This document shows positions 34,711 through 46,642 of a stretch of DNA of 64,000 nt, in pieces (the stretch's first letter is position 1; every line of letters begins with the position of its first letter). Origin of the DNA: Anoplolepis gracilipes (lineage: Eukaryota > Arthropoda > Insecta > Hymenoptera > Formicidae); contig NC_132978.1 in the NCBI RefSeq assembly GCF_047496725.1, positions 6,501,501-6,565,500 on the forward strand, read 5' to 3'. Both the position numbers and the translations under genes were made by a program. The notes under the pieces were generated by a model. It saw nothing but the letters and a program-made list of their open reading frames with translations, was not told where the DNA came from and did no database searches.

Positions 34711-35990
34711 AAGAAACCTTCTCTCAAAGAATTATTTATCAGATCGACAAACTCTTCTTTTATTACGCAAGATGTTACTTTAAATATGTCATTAGTTATT
34801 CGCTCTTCCGTACCTCTTTTTTTTGGCAGTTCCACAACAATTTCTTCTAAATCTTCTATTGTAATCATTTCAAACTTTTCCATAATATTATAATTGTTTT
34901 CAATAACAAAAATAATTCTCTTATTCCCCGGACTTTTACTCGTACCTGCACTTGTAAATTTTTCACTATTTATAGATTTTACAATATTATTAATACTTTG
35001 TATATAATACATATTAAATTTATCAGCTATATTGCACTCATTTATGTCTCCTAATTTTTCAAAATCTACATCTTCTATTTCTCTTCCATGCATTAACTCA
35101 TCTCTAATTATTTCTTTTAAAGTTTTCCACATTTTTGTCGGATCATTCTTATTACTATAATCTATCATATTTTCATAATATTCTTTTTTCTTTCCTACTG
35201 CATTTCTTTTACTTTTAAATTGCATCCAATTTTGCTGAGTTTCATTGAAGGCGTTATTGTATGCTACATCTCTTCTATCAGATGCTACTCTTATATCATC
35301 TGAAAACCACTTTTTACCTTCCCATACTTTTGGTATTCTAAATTTTTTCCTAGGTGCTGTACTATCCAATGCATCTACCATATTATCGACAAATTTCTTC
35401 GCTTTCTCACTAACTTCTAAACCTTGACATTGCTCTATTCTGTCTTCTATTAATCTATTAAACTCATCTACATTAAATTCGCTATAGTTCCTACCGCCAA
35501 ATTCTCTATATTTACTTATGGTTTTACATGCGCTTAATACAACTCTTAACCACACATGATCTGTTATTTTAGGTTCATGCATTACTTGTACTTGAACCTT
35601 ATTATTAGCAAAACATAAATCTATAATTGTTTGACTGTTCTTTGTAACTCTCATCGGTTTATTAACATACTGTTTCATACCTAAACTCGCCATTACCGTT
35701 TGCAACTTTTTAGTATAAAACGAATCAATCATGAAATCTATATTAAAATCTCCCATTACCATGCAGTCTCCTTTTATTACTAATTCCTCTACTATATCTT
35801 CAAGAAACCTCATAAAATCACCGTGTGATGCACTCGGTGAATGATATAATACCATTACCACACCTTTATACAATTTTTCTTTTATCTCTATTGCAACACA
35901 CCAACAATTCGACACTATTTTTTTTACCAATACTATTTCATATTTAATATCGTCTCTTACATATATAATTGTTGTCCTCCCAGCCAGCCC
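34674..35990 (-). pseudogene. LINE ORF2 endonuclease remnant with linker
   Basis: The frame is open for 418 codons. It shows VVMVLYHSPSA near 35850, MVMGDFNIDFM near 35755 (Asp/Asn), QTIIDLCFAN near 35620 and KITDHVWL near 35560 (Asp-His). The segment with the first catalytic Glu is missing upstream of RTTIIYVRDD. The linker continues to about residue 400, ending VDLINNSLREG where RT should begin. Instead come three repeats and a stop. Confidence 0.82.
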
Positions 35991-35999
35991 TCTTCTTCT

Positions 36000-37184
36000 C
36001 CTCTTGTATCACTCTTTTATATGTCGGACATTCTGGATCAAGTGCGTCATGCTCATCACTTATCTCAAATTGTATGTTTGAATTTTAAACATACAGTTTT
36101 TTTTTAGTCACCTTACATTCAACTGCTTTATGATTTCCTGCACATTTGTGACATGTCTTATCTCTTGTACAATTTTTTGCAATATGATAATAACCCCAAC
36201 ATTTAAAACATCTTTTGACATTAATATGATTAAATACAGGACACTTTTTCCATCCTACATTTATTTTTCCTTTATTTAACAATAACTCATAAGTTTTTTA
36301 TCTGTTTCAATTATTACGACACCTTCTTCTCTTCCTCTTCTTCCCGATTGATTACTGTAGCTTCTTTTCTCCTTGATTATTTTCTTTATTATTTGTATCT
36401 GAAATTCCTTATTTACTGCAACTTTATTCTGCTTCTTGATTGTATCTATTAACTCATTGTCATTCAATTTTATGTCTTCTTCATCGATATTGACTATTTT
36501 TATCTTAGGTTTCATTTGCGGCGACTCAATAACTTTGAAATTTTCACCTAACTTAGCTTGTACTGCGATCTTTAATTTTTCCATTTCTTTTCCAGTTTCA
36601 CAACCTAAAATCACTATTCTCTTATTTCCTTTTCTTAGTTTCGTTATTCCCATTTCCATATTTTTGATGTCTACCTTTTCTTTTATCAATTTTTTGGTAG
36701 CTTCACTCTCCTGTTCCACTTTAGGTTTAATAATTAGGTTTAATAACATTTTCTTTTTTCTTCTCTTTAGCTGCTTCACTATAGCTTCTATGTGTTCCAT
36801 CTCCATGTGAACCATACATCCGTCCTTGTATCATTTTTTTTAAATCTTCCAGTATTTCTTGTTTAATATTTTCCATTTTTTCTCGAACTACTTTTTTAAT
36901 CATCTTTTTACATACCGTCTTATCTTTCATTTCTTTCACTGCTCTTAAAAGCCATTCTATTTTTATATCAATAATCCACTCGTGCCTACTGCTCTGCTTC
37001 CACTACTTGGTGTCACAATCGATCCTGTCGTCGATGTTGACATCTTTTTTATCTCTTCCTCCCTATGGCTTTCAATTGTAAATTTCTCAAATGGGCCTTG
37101 ACACGGCACTAATTCATGGTTTTTATCATAAACTTTATGTTTACTCAAACATCCTGGATGATAAAAAAGTTTATTGACTTGCAT
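36000..37184 (-). pseudogene. LINE ORF1 with zinc knuckles (frameshifted)
   Basis: Reading down the minus strand: an N-terminal finger-like piece (FYHPGCLSKH...VPCQGPF), a coiled coil (CKKMIKKVVREKMENI), a middle domain (KRIVILGCETGKEMEKL), and two CCHC knuckles (CFKCWGYYHIAKNC and CHKCAGNHKAVEC) near 36150-36210. It ends with ECPTYKRVIQEEKKRAGW near 36010. Frame changes near 36950, 36735 and 36290 break it into pieces. The product would bind element RNA. Confidence 0.78.
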
Positions 37185-37557
37185 GTCACTACTTGGCTTC
37201 TTATTGCCTTCTTATATGTCAAACATCGATATTCCTTATATTCATCATTCATATCGATAATTATCGACCGAAACGCTAAAATCAGCGTAGACGGTCAATT
37301 ACCTTCGTATTCACTTCGTGTTCCACACGTCAACACTTTTGTGTCCACCATTAATGTCTACCTGTTGAGACCTCGATACCTCAGACAGAAAAATGTAGCT
37401 CTTGCACTCACAAATTAACACATCCCGGCTAGATAACACTCATGGTTAATCCTGATCTATGCAACTATGATTTTAATAACTTTTGATCACTCTTATTTAA
37501 CCACTTAAAAGTTAGCACTTTTATGGAGCGATGTTTCACACGTCTTCACTCAGAGAA

Positions 37558-37802
37558 AGAAAGAGAGGGGGCAAAGAGGGGGGATAAAGATGGGGGAGAG
37601 AGAGGGGGAAAGAGAAGGAAAGAGAGGAAAAGGGGAGGGAGGGAAGGGAGAGGGGTGAAGGAGAGGAAGGGAGAGAGGGGAAAGAGGGGGTGAAGGAGAG
37701 GGAGAGGGCGAGGGAGAGGGTGAGCGCGAGAGAGAGGGAGAGGGAGAGGGCGAGAGAAAGGGGTAGAGAGAGGGAGAGAGGAGGAGAGGAAGAAGAAGAA
37801 GA

Positions 37803-37836
<34 letters not shown>
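37558..37836 (+). repeat. 279-bp purine tract (GGGAGA-rich)
   Basis: Almost unbroken A/G runs with GGGAGAGAG-type units, ending in (GAA)n and (GA)n. The few pyrimidines are single C or T interruptions. Such mirror-symmetric purine tracts can form triplex DNA. Confidence 0.9.
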
Positions 37837-37837
<1 letters not shown>

Positions 37838-37839
37838 TG

Positions 37840-39309
37840 CTGCCTTAAATTATAACTAAATAATCGGCATACATCATGAGCGCGTGATTCATACAGTTAC
37901 GCGCGTTTTAACACGCACGAGAGGGTTAACGCTCTATATCCGGCTTTTCATCACTGATTCGATATAATTTTTACTCGTTACAATCGTCCCCGACTCGATC
38001 TATGGTTAAGTTCTTTTTCCAATCGTCGCGGCGACGCGCAATCGGGTCCTGCAATCCGGGACACCTATCGGTTGCTCCTTTCGAGAAAATCTGCAACGCC
38101 CGCGTACGTGCGTTTATGCCAAGAAGAGAACCGCGATAAGCGTCGACAAGCCGCGATGCAATTACCGATACCGCGCGTCGATGATTTTTGCAACGAGCCC
38201 GATCATAATCGCTCGACTTATCGATCCTTTCCTCCCCTTACATAGAATTAGTTCGTCAGCGCAACGATTGGCTAACGCATAACCGGAATAAAGAATAAGC
38301 ACTATATATATATATTATATATATTATCCTTTCCATTTTCATTATTGCAATTTTTGTTATTATGACAATTATCTCGATAAATTAAATAATGATTTTATTA
38401 ATAACGTTATTACTATAAAGAAACTTCTTTTTATTTAAATAAATAAATAAAGAAAAAAAACAAAAATGCAGGAAGAGAGAATGAGAAAAATAATTTTCTT
38501 TTAAATAATAGAATTATGAGTTTGATCTATATACCTATATTTCTTGTTAAATATGTATCGGAGAGTGAAATTCTGTAACGTAATTCTGAGAAAAACAAGA
38601 CTGTTAAGATCGTCACAATTTTTTCTCCGAGATTCATTTTTCTTAAAGATACCGCATCACACAAAAATACTATTATTATTGCATTAGAATGCGCGCAGCA
38701 TATAATTTATATATCGCTCATTTTGACTCTCGTGTACCGCACTTTATGAGAGGTGCATATATTTTTTTGCGCCTTGCGGAATTCTTATAAACTTCTGTAT
38801 ATTGCGGCGAGACCGTGTTTCCACAATATCGTTTGCACGCATTATACATGTATATAAGTGGCAAATCAATTTTCTGAGATTGCGGGATACATCGACAGGC
38901 AGTGTCTTTCAAATTTAATAGGAAAGAAGCTTGAATTATATGTACATATGCGCGGAGAGAGACGACCGGAAACTTACTCATTTTCCGGTCTTATCCTGCG
39001 CGATGATTGTACGGCGTGGTACGTGCGAAAGGGTCAGAGTTACGCACCTCGGCACTTTCGTAATCCGGTTTTATAATGCGGTTGTCAGGTAGAGACAAAA
39101 CGTTCGCCCACGTTAAATGCGAGCGTGAATACGAGAGAAAAAAAATGGCATTTACGTTACTTGGAAACTCTCCTCGATTCCCAAGAATTTTACATAACAG
39201 TAGACACGTGCTTGGAGAACTGTTTTTTTTATAGTACTACAATATTATAGTAACGAAAGCATAGTAAACTCTTTTGTTACGAATCGAAGACTAAGATGCT
39301 TTCTTTTTG
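37840..39309. other. Spacer, no gene recognised
   Basis: A GC-richer block (37900-38280, many CG dinucleotides) and overlapping short ORFs near 38720-39080 on both strands show no domain. It might be host regulatory DNA. Confidence 0.5.

Positions 39310-39356
<47 letters not shown>
39310..39356. repeat. (AC)n microsatellite
   Basis: An uninterrupted CA run of about 47 bases. Confidence 0.97.
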
Positions 39357-39360
<4 letters not shown>

Positions 39361-39617
39361 TTTGTTCTTTATCTTTACACAAGATTTATTTTACATACGT
39401 AATTTTCTCTCTGACAATGAGCGTGACATGTATTGTATTCTATTTCTTTCAGAAAATAAATATAATAATTTAAAAACTTATAAGAGAAGAAAAAAATAAT
39501 TAATTTAAAATAATACAATATTTAATAATTTATAATCATAGTTTTCAATTTTAATTAAAAAATAAGTTTTATAAGAAATATTAATAATAGTTTTATACAT
39601 ACGCAGTAATTTTTATA

Positions 39618-40677
39618 CAGAGAGGTGTCTCGAAGTTTAATCGACAAACTTCTAAAATATGTTCTAGAGGTCATTCTAAGTAAAAAAGTTTATATACTAT
39701 ATGTCATTTCAGCTTAAATATCGAAATATGAAGAATTCTTGTGAATGATGCATAATTTTGACAATAGTCCCTGATCTCGCTTCGCTGAAGGTGTCAGTTT
39801 CCATTAGACATGCAGTGTGTCATTCCAAATATTAATTTTAAAACTTTAAACTTTAAAACATTGACGTTTAGATGATGCTAAGACCGGACACAAAGTCATA
39901 CATACATATATTTACTGCTACAAATTTCTGGATATATAATAAACTGTTTCAAAGTGTTACATAAAGTCATATTTACTCATACGTTGATGAATCGGGATTT
40001 AACGGAGAAAAAATACAGACACAAGAATATTCATGACTTTTAGATACATGAGAAAAAAATTTATTTTCATTAAGAGTACATAATTTAACGAAGTCGAGAC
40101 GCAAGGTGAGAAGAAACCAATTAGTTTTGAAAAGGGATCTGTTTAAATATTTTGATAATCCTTGCTCCGATCAGCTGTTTCGGTGCGTACGAGATAAAGT
40201 GCTTTCGAAGCTTGACCAGAAAAACCAAACACCGTTGGGGATTAGGTACCGCGAAGACAATAAGCCGGGAAAATAATAAACAACTAATGATAGAAACGGT
40301 TTGAGCGAATGTTATTTATAGAAATAATATTTGTATTTCTTGATAATTTCTTGATAAGGTAACTGTGTTTTGAATTAAGAAGAGATTTATATCGTTCTGC
40401 TTTATAATAGAATATTAGAGATTTTGGTTTAAAATACACGATCGCGTATTGAATTTTAGTTCAAGTCTTAAAAACATTATTTTTAAAACATGCTTCGATT
40501 TAGTTTGAATTCATGTAATAAAAATTATGTATATTTTTTATTTATTATTACATATAAAATATTAATAAAGTCATCTCGTTTACTAAACTAAACTAATCTA
40601 TAGCGTATAAATTTTTTTATTTAGAATGATCTTTGGAACACATTCTAAAAGTTTATCGTTTAAACGCCGGGACTCTG
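39618..40677. mobile_element. Non-autonomous TIR element A (1060 bp), TA flanks
   Basis: The left end CAGAGAGGTGTCTCGAAGTTT and right end are inverted matches over about 75 bp (shared motif ATTCTAA-TAAAAAA). TA lies on both sides (39616-39617, 40678-40679), as in Tc1/mariner. No transposase frame is seen inside. Confidence 0.72.
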
Positions 40678-40681
40678 TATA

Positions 40682-41165
40682 CAGGATGTTTTAGAAATAG
40701 GCGGCCAAACTTTTAAAGAATATTTTACTTATTGTAAAGAAAAATCATACAAATGTCATGAGTTCAGAAACGTTTCCTTTCCAATTTATAAACACTATTA
40801 CAGACAAGAAAAAAAGACAAGATTCTCATTTATAATACTCTTGTTGCTATTGTGGAAGTATTCCGAAAGGGAATTATCTTTGTGTGACAAAATATGAAAT
40901 ATAGTCCAGAAATTTTTAAATATCTTTGACAATCCATAAAACGTTGATGTGAGGCATGCATTGATACGAAAGAAAATTATTTCCTTTTTTCCTTTCATTT
41001 CAACAATTTCTTTGAATGAAATGTTTTTATTAAAATTGTAAATAAAAAGTGTTTATAATTTGGAAAATAAACATTTCCAAATCCGCGTTTATATGACTTT
41101 CTTTTATCCTTACAGTGAATAGAATATACTCTTTAAGTTTGTCCGCTTATTTCTGAAACATCCTC
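40682..41165. mobile_element. Non-autonomous TIR element B (484 bp), TA flanks
   Basis: The left end CAGGATGTTTTAGAAATAGG and the inverted right end (from CTTATTTCTGAAACATCCTC) match over about 40 bp with several differences. TA occurs at 40680-40681 and 41166-41167. It directly abuts element A. Confidence 0.75.
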
Positions 41166-41167
41166 TA

Positions 41168-41905
41168 TATACATATATAATATAATACTTTCGATTGATA
41201 AATACATCACTTTTGCTACTACATGCAATCAAACATATTTCTTTCCGAAATGAACACATAAAAAATTTTGATAAAAGGACTTTGAACTAATCCGCCCATG
41301 ACATATCGATACATCAACGATCGAATTAGAAGAAAAAAAAATAGAATAAAGAAAGCGCGGCGTAATTATGGAGTGAAACACGTGGATGCCCGCGGGGTCA
41401 ACTTTTCGTATACGGTTGTGTCTTACGGTCATAAATAAAACTATTTACGAACGCATACGTCGTTGGCACATATACGTATCCTCCATAATTATGTGCCGCA
41501 ACATGACGAAAGGATTCATGAAATATCCGGCTTTGATGGATTAGACCGATTCGCGGCAGCGAACGGTGCGATGCGACGACAGAGCGCGCACGCGAAGATC
41601 GATTAGTGTGCATCGATGTACGATTGAAACACGGGATGGTAATCGATTGTGTTCCGTACCCGATTTATACAATTTTTCATGCGTAATGAGAAAGGAGAAG
41701 AAAAGAAATGCTGAATGATAGCTCATTAAACATGTGGACGCGAACCGACAAGAAATAATTTTACATAACGAAAATGGCTTCATGATAATATAACTAAATT
41801 TTGATAGTCTTAATTCTTAATTCTTTGAAATTTTGTACGAATTTAAAAGAAATTATTTCATCAATAAAAACACTGTTTACACAATATTTTATAAAATTTA
41901 GTTTT
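41168..41905. other. Spacer, no gene recognised
   Basis: Overlapping short minus-strand ORFs (41229-41783) show no known domain. Confidence 0.5.
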
Positions 41906-41909
41906 TTAA

Positions 41910-42400
41910 GGCTCCTGAGTACTCGCCGCGAAACTTCGATGTCGACGGTGGCAACATATAGTTCTGTTTCTTTCCTCAGAAGCGAGAAATGACAACCCAA
42001 TTTATGTTGCAACCTACGTCGTAATTATTTGCTTTTTACTAGTGTTGTGATGTGCAACGTATTTATGAAACTTGTGAAAATGTACGGCTGCCAAGCTGTA
42101 TAAGGAATAAACTGTGTAAAGTAACATTTTCCTCTCCTTTCGGCAGCTCTCATATCGCGTGTTTTTCCGCATTTCAAGGGTTCATTTCGGACTCAATTTA
42201 CAGTTATTTATCAATTGTCAGGAGAAAGGATTACCAGCCGTACATTTTTACAGGTGTGCTGAAGAGATTGGTAGTATTATTTCGTTAAAATATGTTTTTA
42301 TTTACATGTCAGTTGCAATATAAATCAGGGTGTCATTTCTCGCTATTTCTCGCTTGTGACGTCACGATTTTAATATGGCCGCGGTGACTACTCAGGAGCC
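41910..42400. mobile_element. 491-bp MITE flanked by TTAA
   Basis: GGCTCCTGAGTACTCGCCGCG is mirrored at the right end by CGCGGTGACTACTCAGGAGCC-type sequence (two mismatches). TTAA sits at 41906-41909 and 42401-42404. Inside, a second inverted pair (around GAAATGACAACC near 41986 and GGTGTCATTTC near 42328) nests within the first. TTAA is the piggyBac target, but the ends are not classic; a 3-bp TTA/TAA target is an alternative. Confidence 0.75.
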
Positions 42401-42404
42401 TTAA

Positions 42405-43463
42405 ATCAATTTAAATCTACTATGAAATCTACTAAATAAATTTTATATATTATTTGAAATTAATTATATTTTTTTAATTGTTAGCATAAATTTCTTAGTT
42501 ATTTTGTCTGAAAAAGTAATTGATGCATCACATTACATCAAAGTTGCACTAAAAATTATCTACGTAACAGGTGTATCATTGTTTCAAGCAATTGATTGAC
42601 TATCGATATCCCATATATATCGTTTCCGCTTTTATCTATCGATCGATTCTAATCTATCGCTACAGGGATAATCTATTGCGAAAACATCACGAAAGCATTT
42701 CGTGAATCGATTGACGAAAATCCAACCTCTTGTCGAGTCGTTGAAACGACTTAACGGATTCAAGCGCTAACAGGTTAATCAGCGAGAAACAAAAATCGTG
42801 CCAGCGAGTGTGTTTACAAACAATACAAATAAATATTCGTATTAATATAATATGTATATTTTAATATAATGTTTTGTATTTCCTTTTTTTCTCTACAGAA
42901 GATAGGCCATTGGCACCGAAACTTTTAATATAGTTTAATATAATTACATTTAGTTTATTACTTGATTTCTTTACGCTTTTACAAATGCACTTAGTTTTTT
43001 TTACTTGCCTATTTTTTTAATGTTTATAATTTTCAAAACGAGTCTTTATATTAACAAAATATCTGCAAATATATTTGCAGTAGAAATAATAATTTTTTAA
43101 AAGGGAATTATAAGAGGACATGATAGAAGAGTTTATATAATATCATATAAATGTTAACGTCTTTTCAAAGCAAGTATTGGTTTCATACATTTTGATAATT
43201 TTACCTAAAAAGCGAAACTTTAGGTGTTTTACCGGAACAGAAGATATTGAACAATGAGCTTTTGCACGTTTCTTATTGAAGTCAAACCACAACTTTTGCG
43301 CACTACTCGATTTTGAATATATCAATTTCGGTTTTTTCACTACGCTCTAATATATATACATTCTAAACGTTTTTAGTTTTAGTTAGTAATACAAAACTAA
43401 TACGTTCGTTGAGATTTTAAATTGCAAATTTTTTTGGTGCTTTACTGAATTTTTTCTGCTAAA
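42405..43463. other. AT-rich spacer upstream of the F-box pseudogene
   Basis: No gene is recognised. The 65-codon minus-strand ORF at 43143-43340 shows no domain. Confidence 0.5.
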
Positions 43464-43658
43464 ATGCTTACGTTAATGTGTTTGCCTGACGAAATAATTA
43501 CTACTATTTTGGAATGTGAGAGCATCGAGGATGTGCTAAAATTTAAATCTACGTGCAAAAGATTTCAAGAGATTGAACTGTATAACCGATTTTGAGAGAA
43601 GAAATTTTACCATAGGTAAGTTTTTATTTACAAATCTTTCCATATTAATTTTACTTAC

Positions 43659-44194
43659 TGTGTGCGTTACGGATAGGAGCGGTTAATTATGGGATAGTCA
43701 ACGAGACTTTTCTTTTCTCTCTTTTAAAGCGTCTGTTTAATAAGATGATCAGTACAAGTCTTCCACTGAGTCTCGGGCTGTATCGCGAGCTAAGCCGGAG
43801 CTTGAGGAGTTTCGCGGGCGACTTTATAGCGGCGCGGTCCGCGAGCGACGGACTAAAGAAGAAAGCAGTTCTTCCTTGCGTTTGATTCTGAATCACACAC
43901 TATCTCTTCGGTAGCTGTCGATCAAGTGTGTGGGAACGGTCGAACGAGGGGTAATTTATAGGAGCAAAGCTTCGAGAGGTTTCTCGCAATTTCTCGTTGT
44001 TTTGTTTATTGTCGTTTCGACTCCAAAATCGTTTTTATGGACTAAGCTTGTCATCTGTTGTTGTTTTGTTACCCCTCGGGCGACCGTTCCTTTTGAAATT
44101 GGTTTAAATGCGAGCGCTTCTATGCGCGCCGTGCGCTCGGTTGCCGGCGTCGAAATAGGCGCGCGCAAGTGAGTGATCGGGCCGATCGCGAACA
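43659..44194 (-). repeat. BEL 3' LTR
   Basis: 536 bp, TG...CA on the plus strand. It differs from the partner LTR at roughly a dozen or so positions by eye. Confidence 0.9.
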
Positions 44195-44629
44195 TTCCAC
44201 CCGCCTCGTATGTGAGACTATACGATCCCGCTACGAGGGGCTGGAGGGGCGTGCAGCGGACCTGTGAATGAAGCCTTAGATACGTTCGCAACCGCGTGTA
44301 GTTGCGCGCGGTCGGATCAGCTGATGGCGGCAAGTCTCCGTGGAGCTGAGCGTGGCGCATCGTCTGGGCGCCTAGGGCGGAAGTGCGGTGGTGTGAAGTG
44401 TCTTCTGGTGGTCCGGACGTGGGGTCTGTCGGTCAGGTAAGTGTTGTGATGACTTTTCCAAGATCGCTGCGTCAGGTCCACCAATACCGCACCGGTACGG
44501 ATTTCTGCCGAGAGATGACCGCACGGGATAGGTTGTAGCTAGGTCATTGTCCCGGATTAGCGTCAGAGTCACCACAGCTGACCCTCTCCCTGATGAATAA
44601 AAAAGGTGAATGGGTTTGTGTGTTTATGA

Positions 44630-46642
44630 CTGTCCCGCCGGAGGTTCGTTGTCTCCGTCGGAGTCGGAGCAAACCAGGAGGAGCACGAGCTTGTTGACAG
44701 GTCTCAGGAGCCTTGAGGAGGCGGTACGTAGGGCGACGACTCTGATTCGGCCGTCGCCTCCGGGATGAAGCTATTCTATTCTCGCAAGGGGCCACTTCGT
44801 TGGAGGGGTTGCTTCATTGCGGATAAGGCACAGTCGTCCCACTCGGGCCCCTTCGGTGTCCTGGAGCCACTTCAGTCGGTGGGCTAAGGAGTGCAGATAT
44901 TCTTGCGACCAGCGCGACCAGAAGTGTTCTCGCATTCTTTGGAGCAACTGCCAGCACGCCAGCGGGGAGGTGGCTTCATTGTCCGTTGGCGCGGTCGGGA
45001 TGGCGATGAGGGCGGTGCCGATGAGGAAGTGTCCAGGGGTGAGTGCCTCCAAGTCCCCCGAATCGTCTGACATGGCTTGAAGAGGCCGCGAGTTTAGACA
45101 GGCCTCGATCTGCGTGAGGAGCGTGGACATCTCCTTGTAAGTGAATCTGGCGTCTCCGAGTACGCATCGCAGGTGGTGTTTTACTGACTTTACGGCTGCT
45201 TCCCACAGGCCTCCGAAGTTGGGGGCGGCTGGAGGATTGAATTACAACTCTATCCGTTCGTCGGCCAGGTAGGCAGCTATGCGGCGTCCTTCCTGGCTGC
45301 AGGCGGCGAAGATGGAACGAAGCTGCGTGTCGGCGCCGACGAAGTTCGTCCCGCAGTCGCTGTGCAGGGAGCGACACAGTCCGCGTCGGCTGGTGAACTT
45401 CCTCAAGGCGGCAATGAATGCTTCGGAGGAGTAATCGGAAGCTACTTCCAAATGTACGGCGCGGCTGCTAAGGCACACGAATATTACGAGGAAGCCTTTG
45501 GCAGCTCGCTGTTCCCTCCCCTTTGAGGTGCGCAGCCATACCGGTCCAGCGTAGTCCACGCCTGTATTGAGAAAGGGGCGAGTTGAGGTGACCCTTGGTT
45601 TGGGCAGGTCTTCTATGGCTGGCTGAGGGGTTGTCGCCCGCCATCGCAGGCAGGGGTTGCAGTGGTGTATGAGGCTCTTGACAGTGGCGCGTCCGCGAGG
45701 CACCCAGTACTCTTGCCTGAGCGAGGCGAGAGTCAACTGCACCCCCCCGTGGAGCGTTCGCTGATGGAAAGCTCGGATGACAAGTTGTGTAAGGTAAGAA
45801 TGGTCGGGTAGGATGATCGGGTGCTTCGCGTCGTGGGAGATTGCGGCGTTTCGGAGCCGTCCGCCTACGCGGAGAAGGCCTTGAGCATCCTTGTAAGGAC
45901 TAAGCTTGGCTATCTTGCTCCCTGCCGAAAGAGGGGCTTGCTTGTTCAATCTATCTAGTTCTTGTTTGTAGGTCGCTGCTTGCACTACCCGGATCCATTG
46001 CGTCAGGGTCTCCTTGATGTCGGCGGCTTGGAGGGTCGCCGAGCATCCGTTAGGGCTACTTGGTTTCTCTTGTACGGGCCTCTTCCGGAGCAGGAGCCAG
46101 CGCTGGCACCAGGACGTTACGCGGAGAAGTCGATGTAAGCTGGAAAATCGGATGAGCAGAGCGGGTTCCTCGTTTCTAGCCTTGAATGCAATTGACGCAT
46201 GTGAGAGGGTTCGCTGCTCTGGGAAGTCCCCCTTAGCGTTGTCCGGGAGTACGGGCCACACTTCAGGATTCCTGCTCAACCAGGGGGAGCCGCACCACCA
46301 GAGTTGATGATTGATCAGGTCACCGGGCGGCAGCCCTCGGAAAGCGCAATCGGCCGGGTTCTCGCGACCTGAGACGTGGTGCCAAACAGCGTCGGGTAAG
46401 GTGGTCTGGATCTCGCTCACTCGATTGGCAACGTAAGTTTTCCAGGAGGCTGGGTGGCCTCTAATCCACCCCAGGGCGACGGTGGAGTTTGTCCAGAGAT
46501 GCGTGGGGGTGTCGAGGAGTTCCAGCACATGGCGAAGATGGTTCACAAGCTTGGTCAAAAGGGTGACGGCGCACAACTCCAACCGCGGTAAGGTTACCTG
46601 TTTCAGAGGGGTTACCTTGGTTTTTGCTGACACTAGTGTCAC
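44630..46642 (-). pseudogene. BEL RNase H, integrase and DUF5641 tail
   Basis: One frame runs from 46642 to about 44771 with a single TAA at 45242. It has LPRLELCAVTLLTKLV (RNase H Glu helix) near 46590, a zinc-binding part with HHCNPCLRW near 45660, and integrase core Asp in GVDYAGP near 45565 and HSDCGTNF near 45360. The Glu is in GGLWEAAVK, just after the stop near 45205. The tail LTPGHFLIGTALIAIP near 45035 and ALRTASSRLLRPVNKL near 44720 are the DUF5641 end of BEL pol. Confidence 0.87.

Larger units (their letters stand above)
34560..37190 (-). mobile_element. LINE derivative lacking reverse transcriptase
   Basis: On the minus strand, ORF1 (Gag-like with zinc knuckles) is followed by part of an APE endonuclease and its linker, then three 30-bp repeats and a (TAAA)-rich tail near 34570-34606. 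The whole RT domain is absent and the endonuclease lacks its N-terminal part. The element is therefore an internal-deletion product that still has a LINE-like 3' tail. The 5' boundary is unsure. Confidence 0.75.

Noticed and set aside
37116..37418. 100-codon plus-strand ORF
   Set aside because: It overlaps the minus-strand LINE ORF1 and has no domain.
43687..44360. ORFs within the BEL LTRs on both strands
   Set aside because: They lie in near-identical LTR copies and have no domain; they are noncoding shadows.
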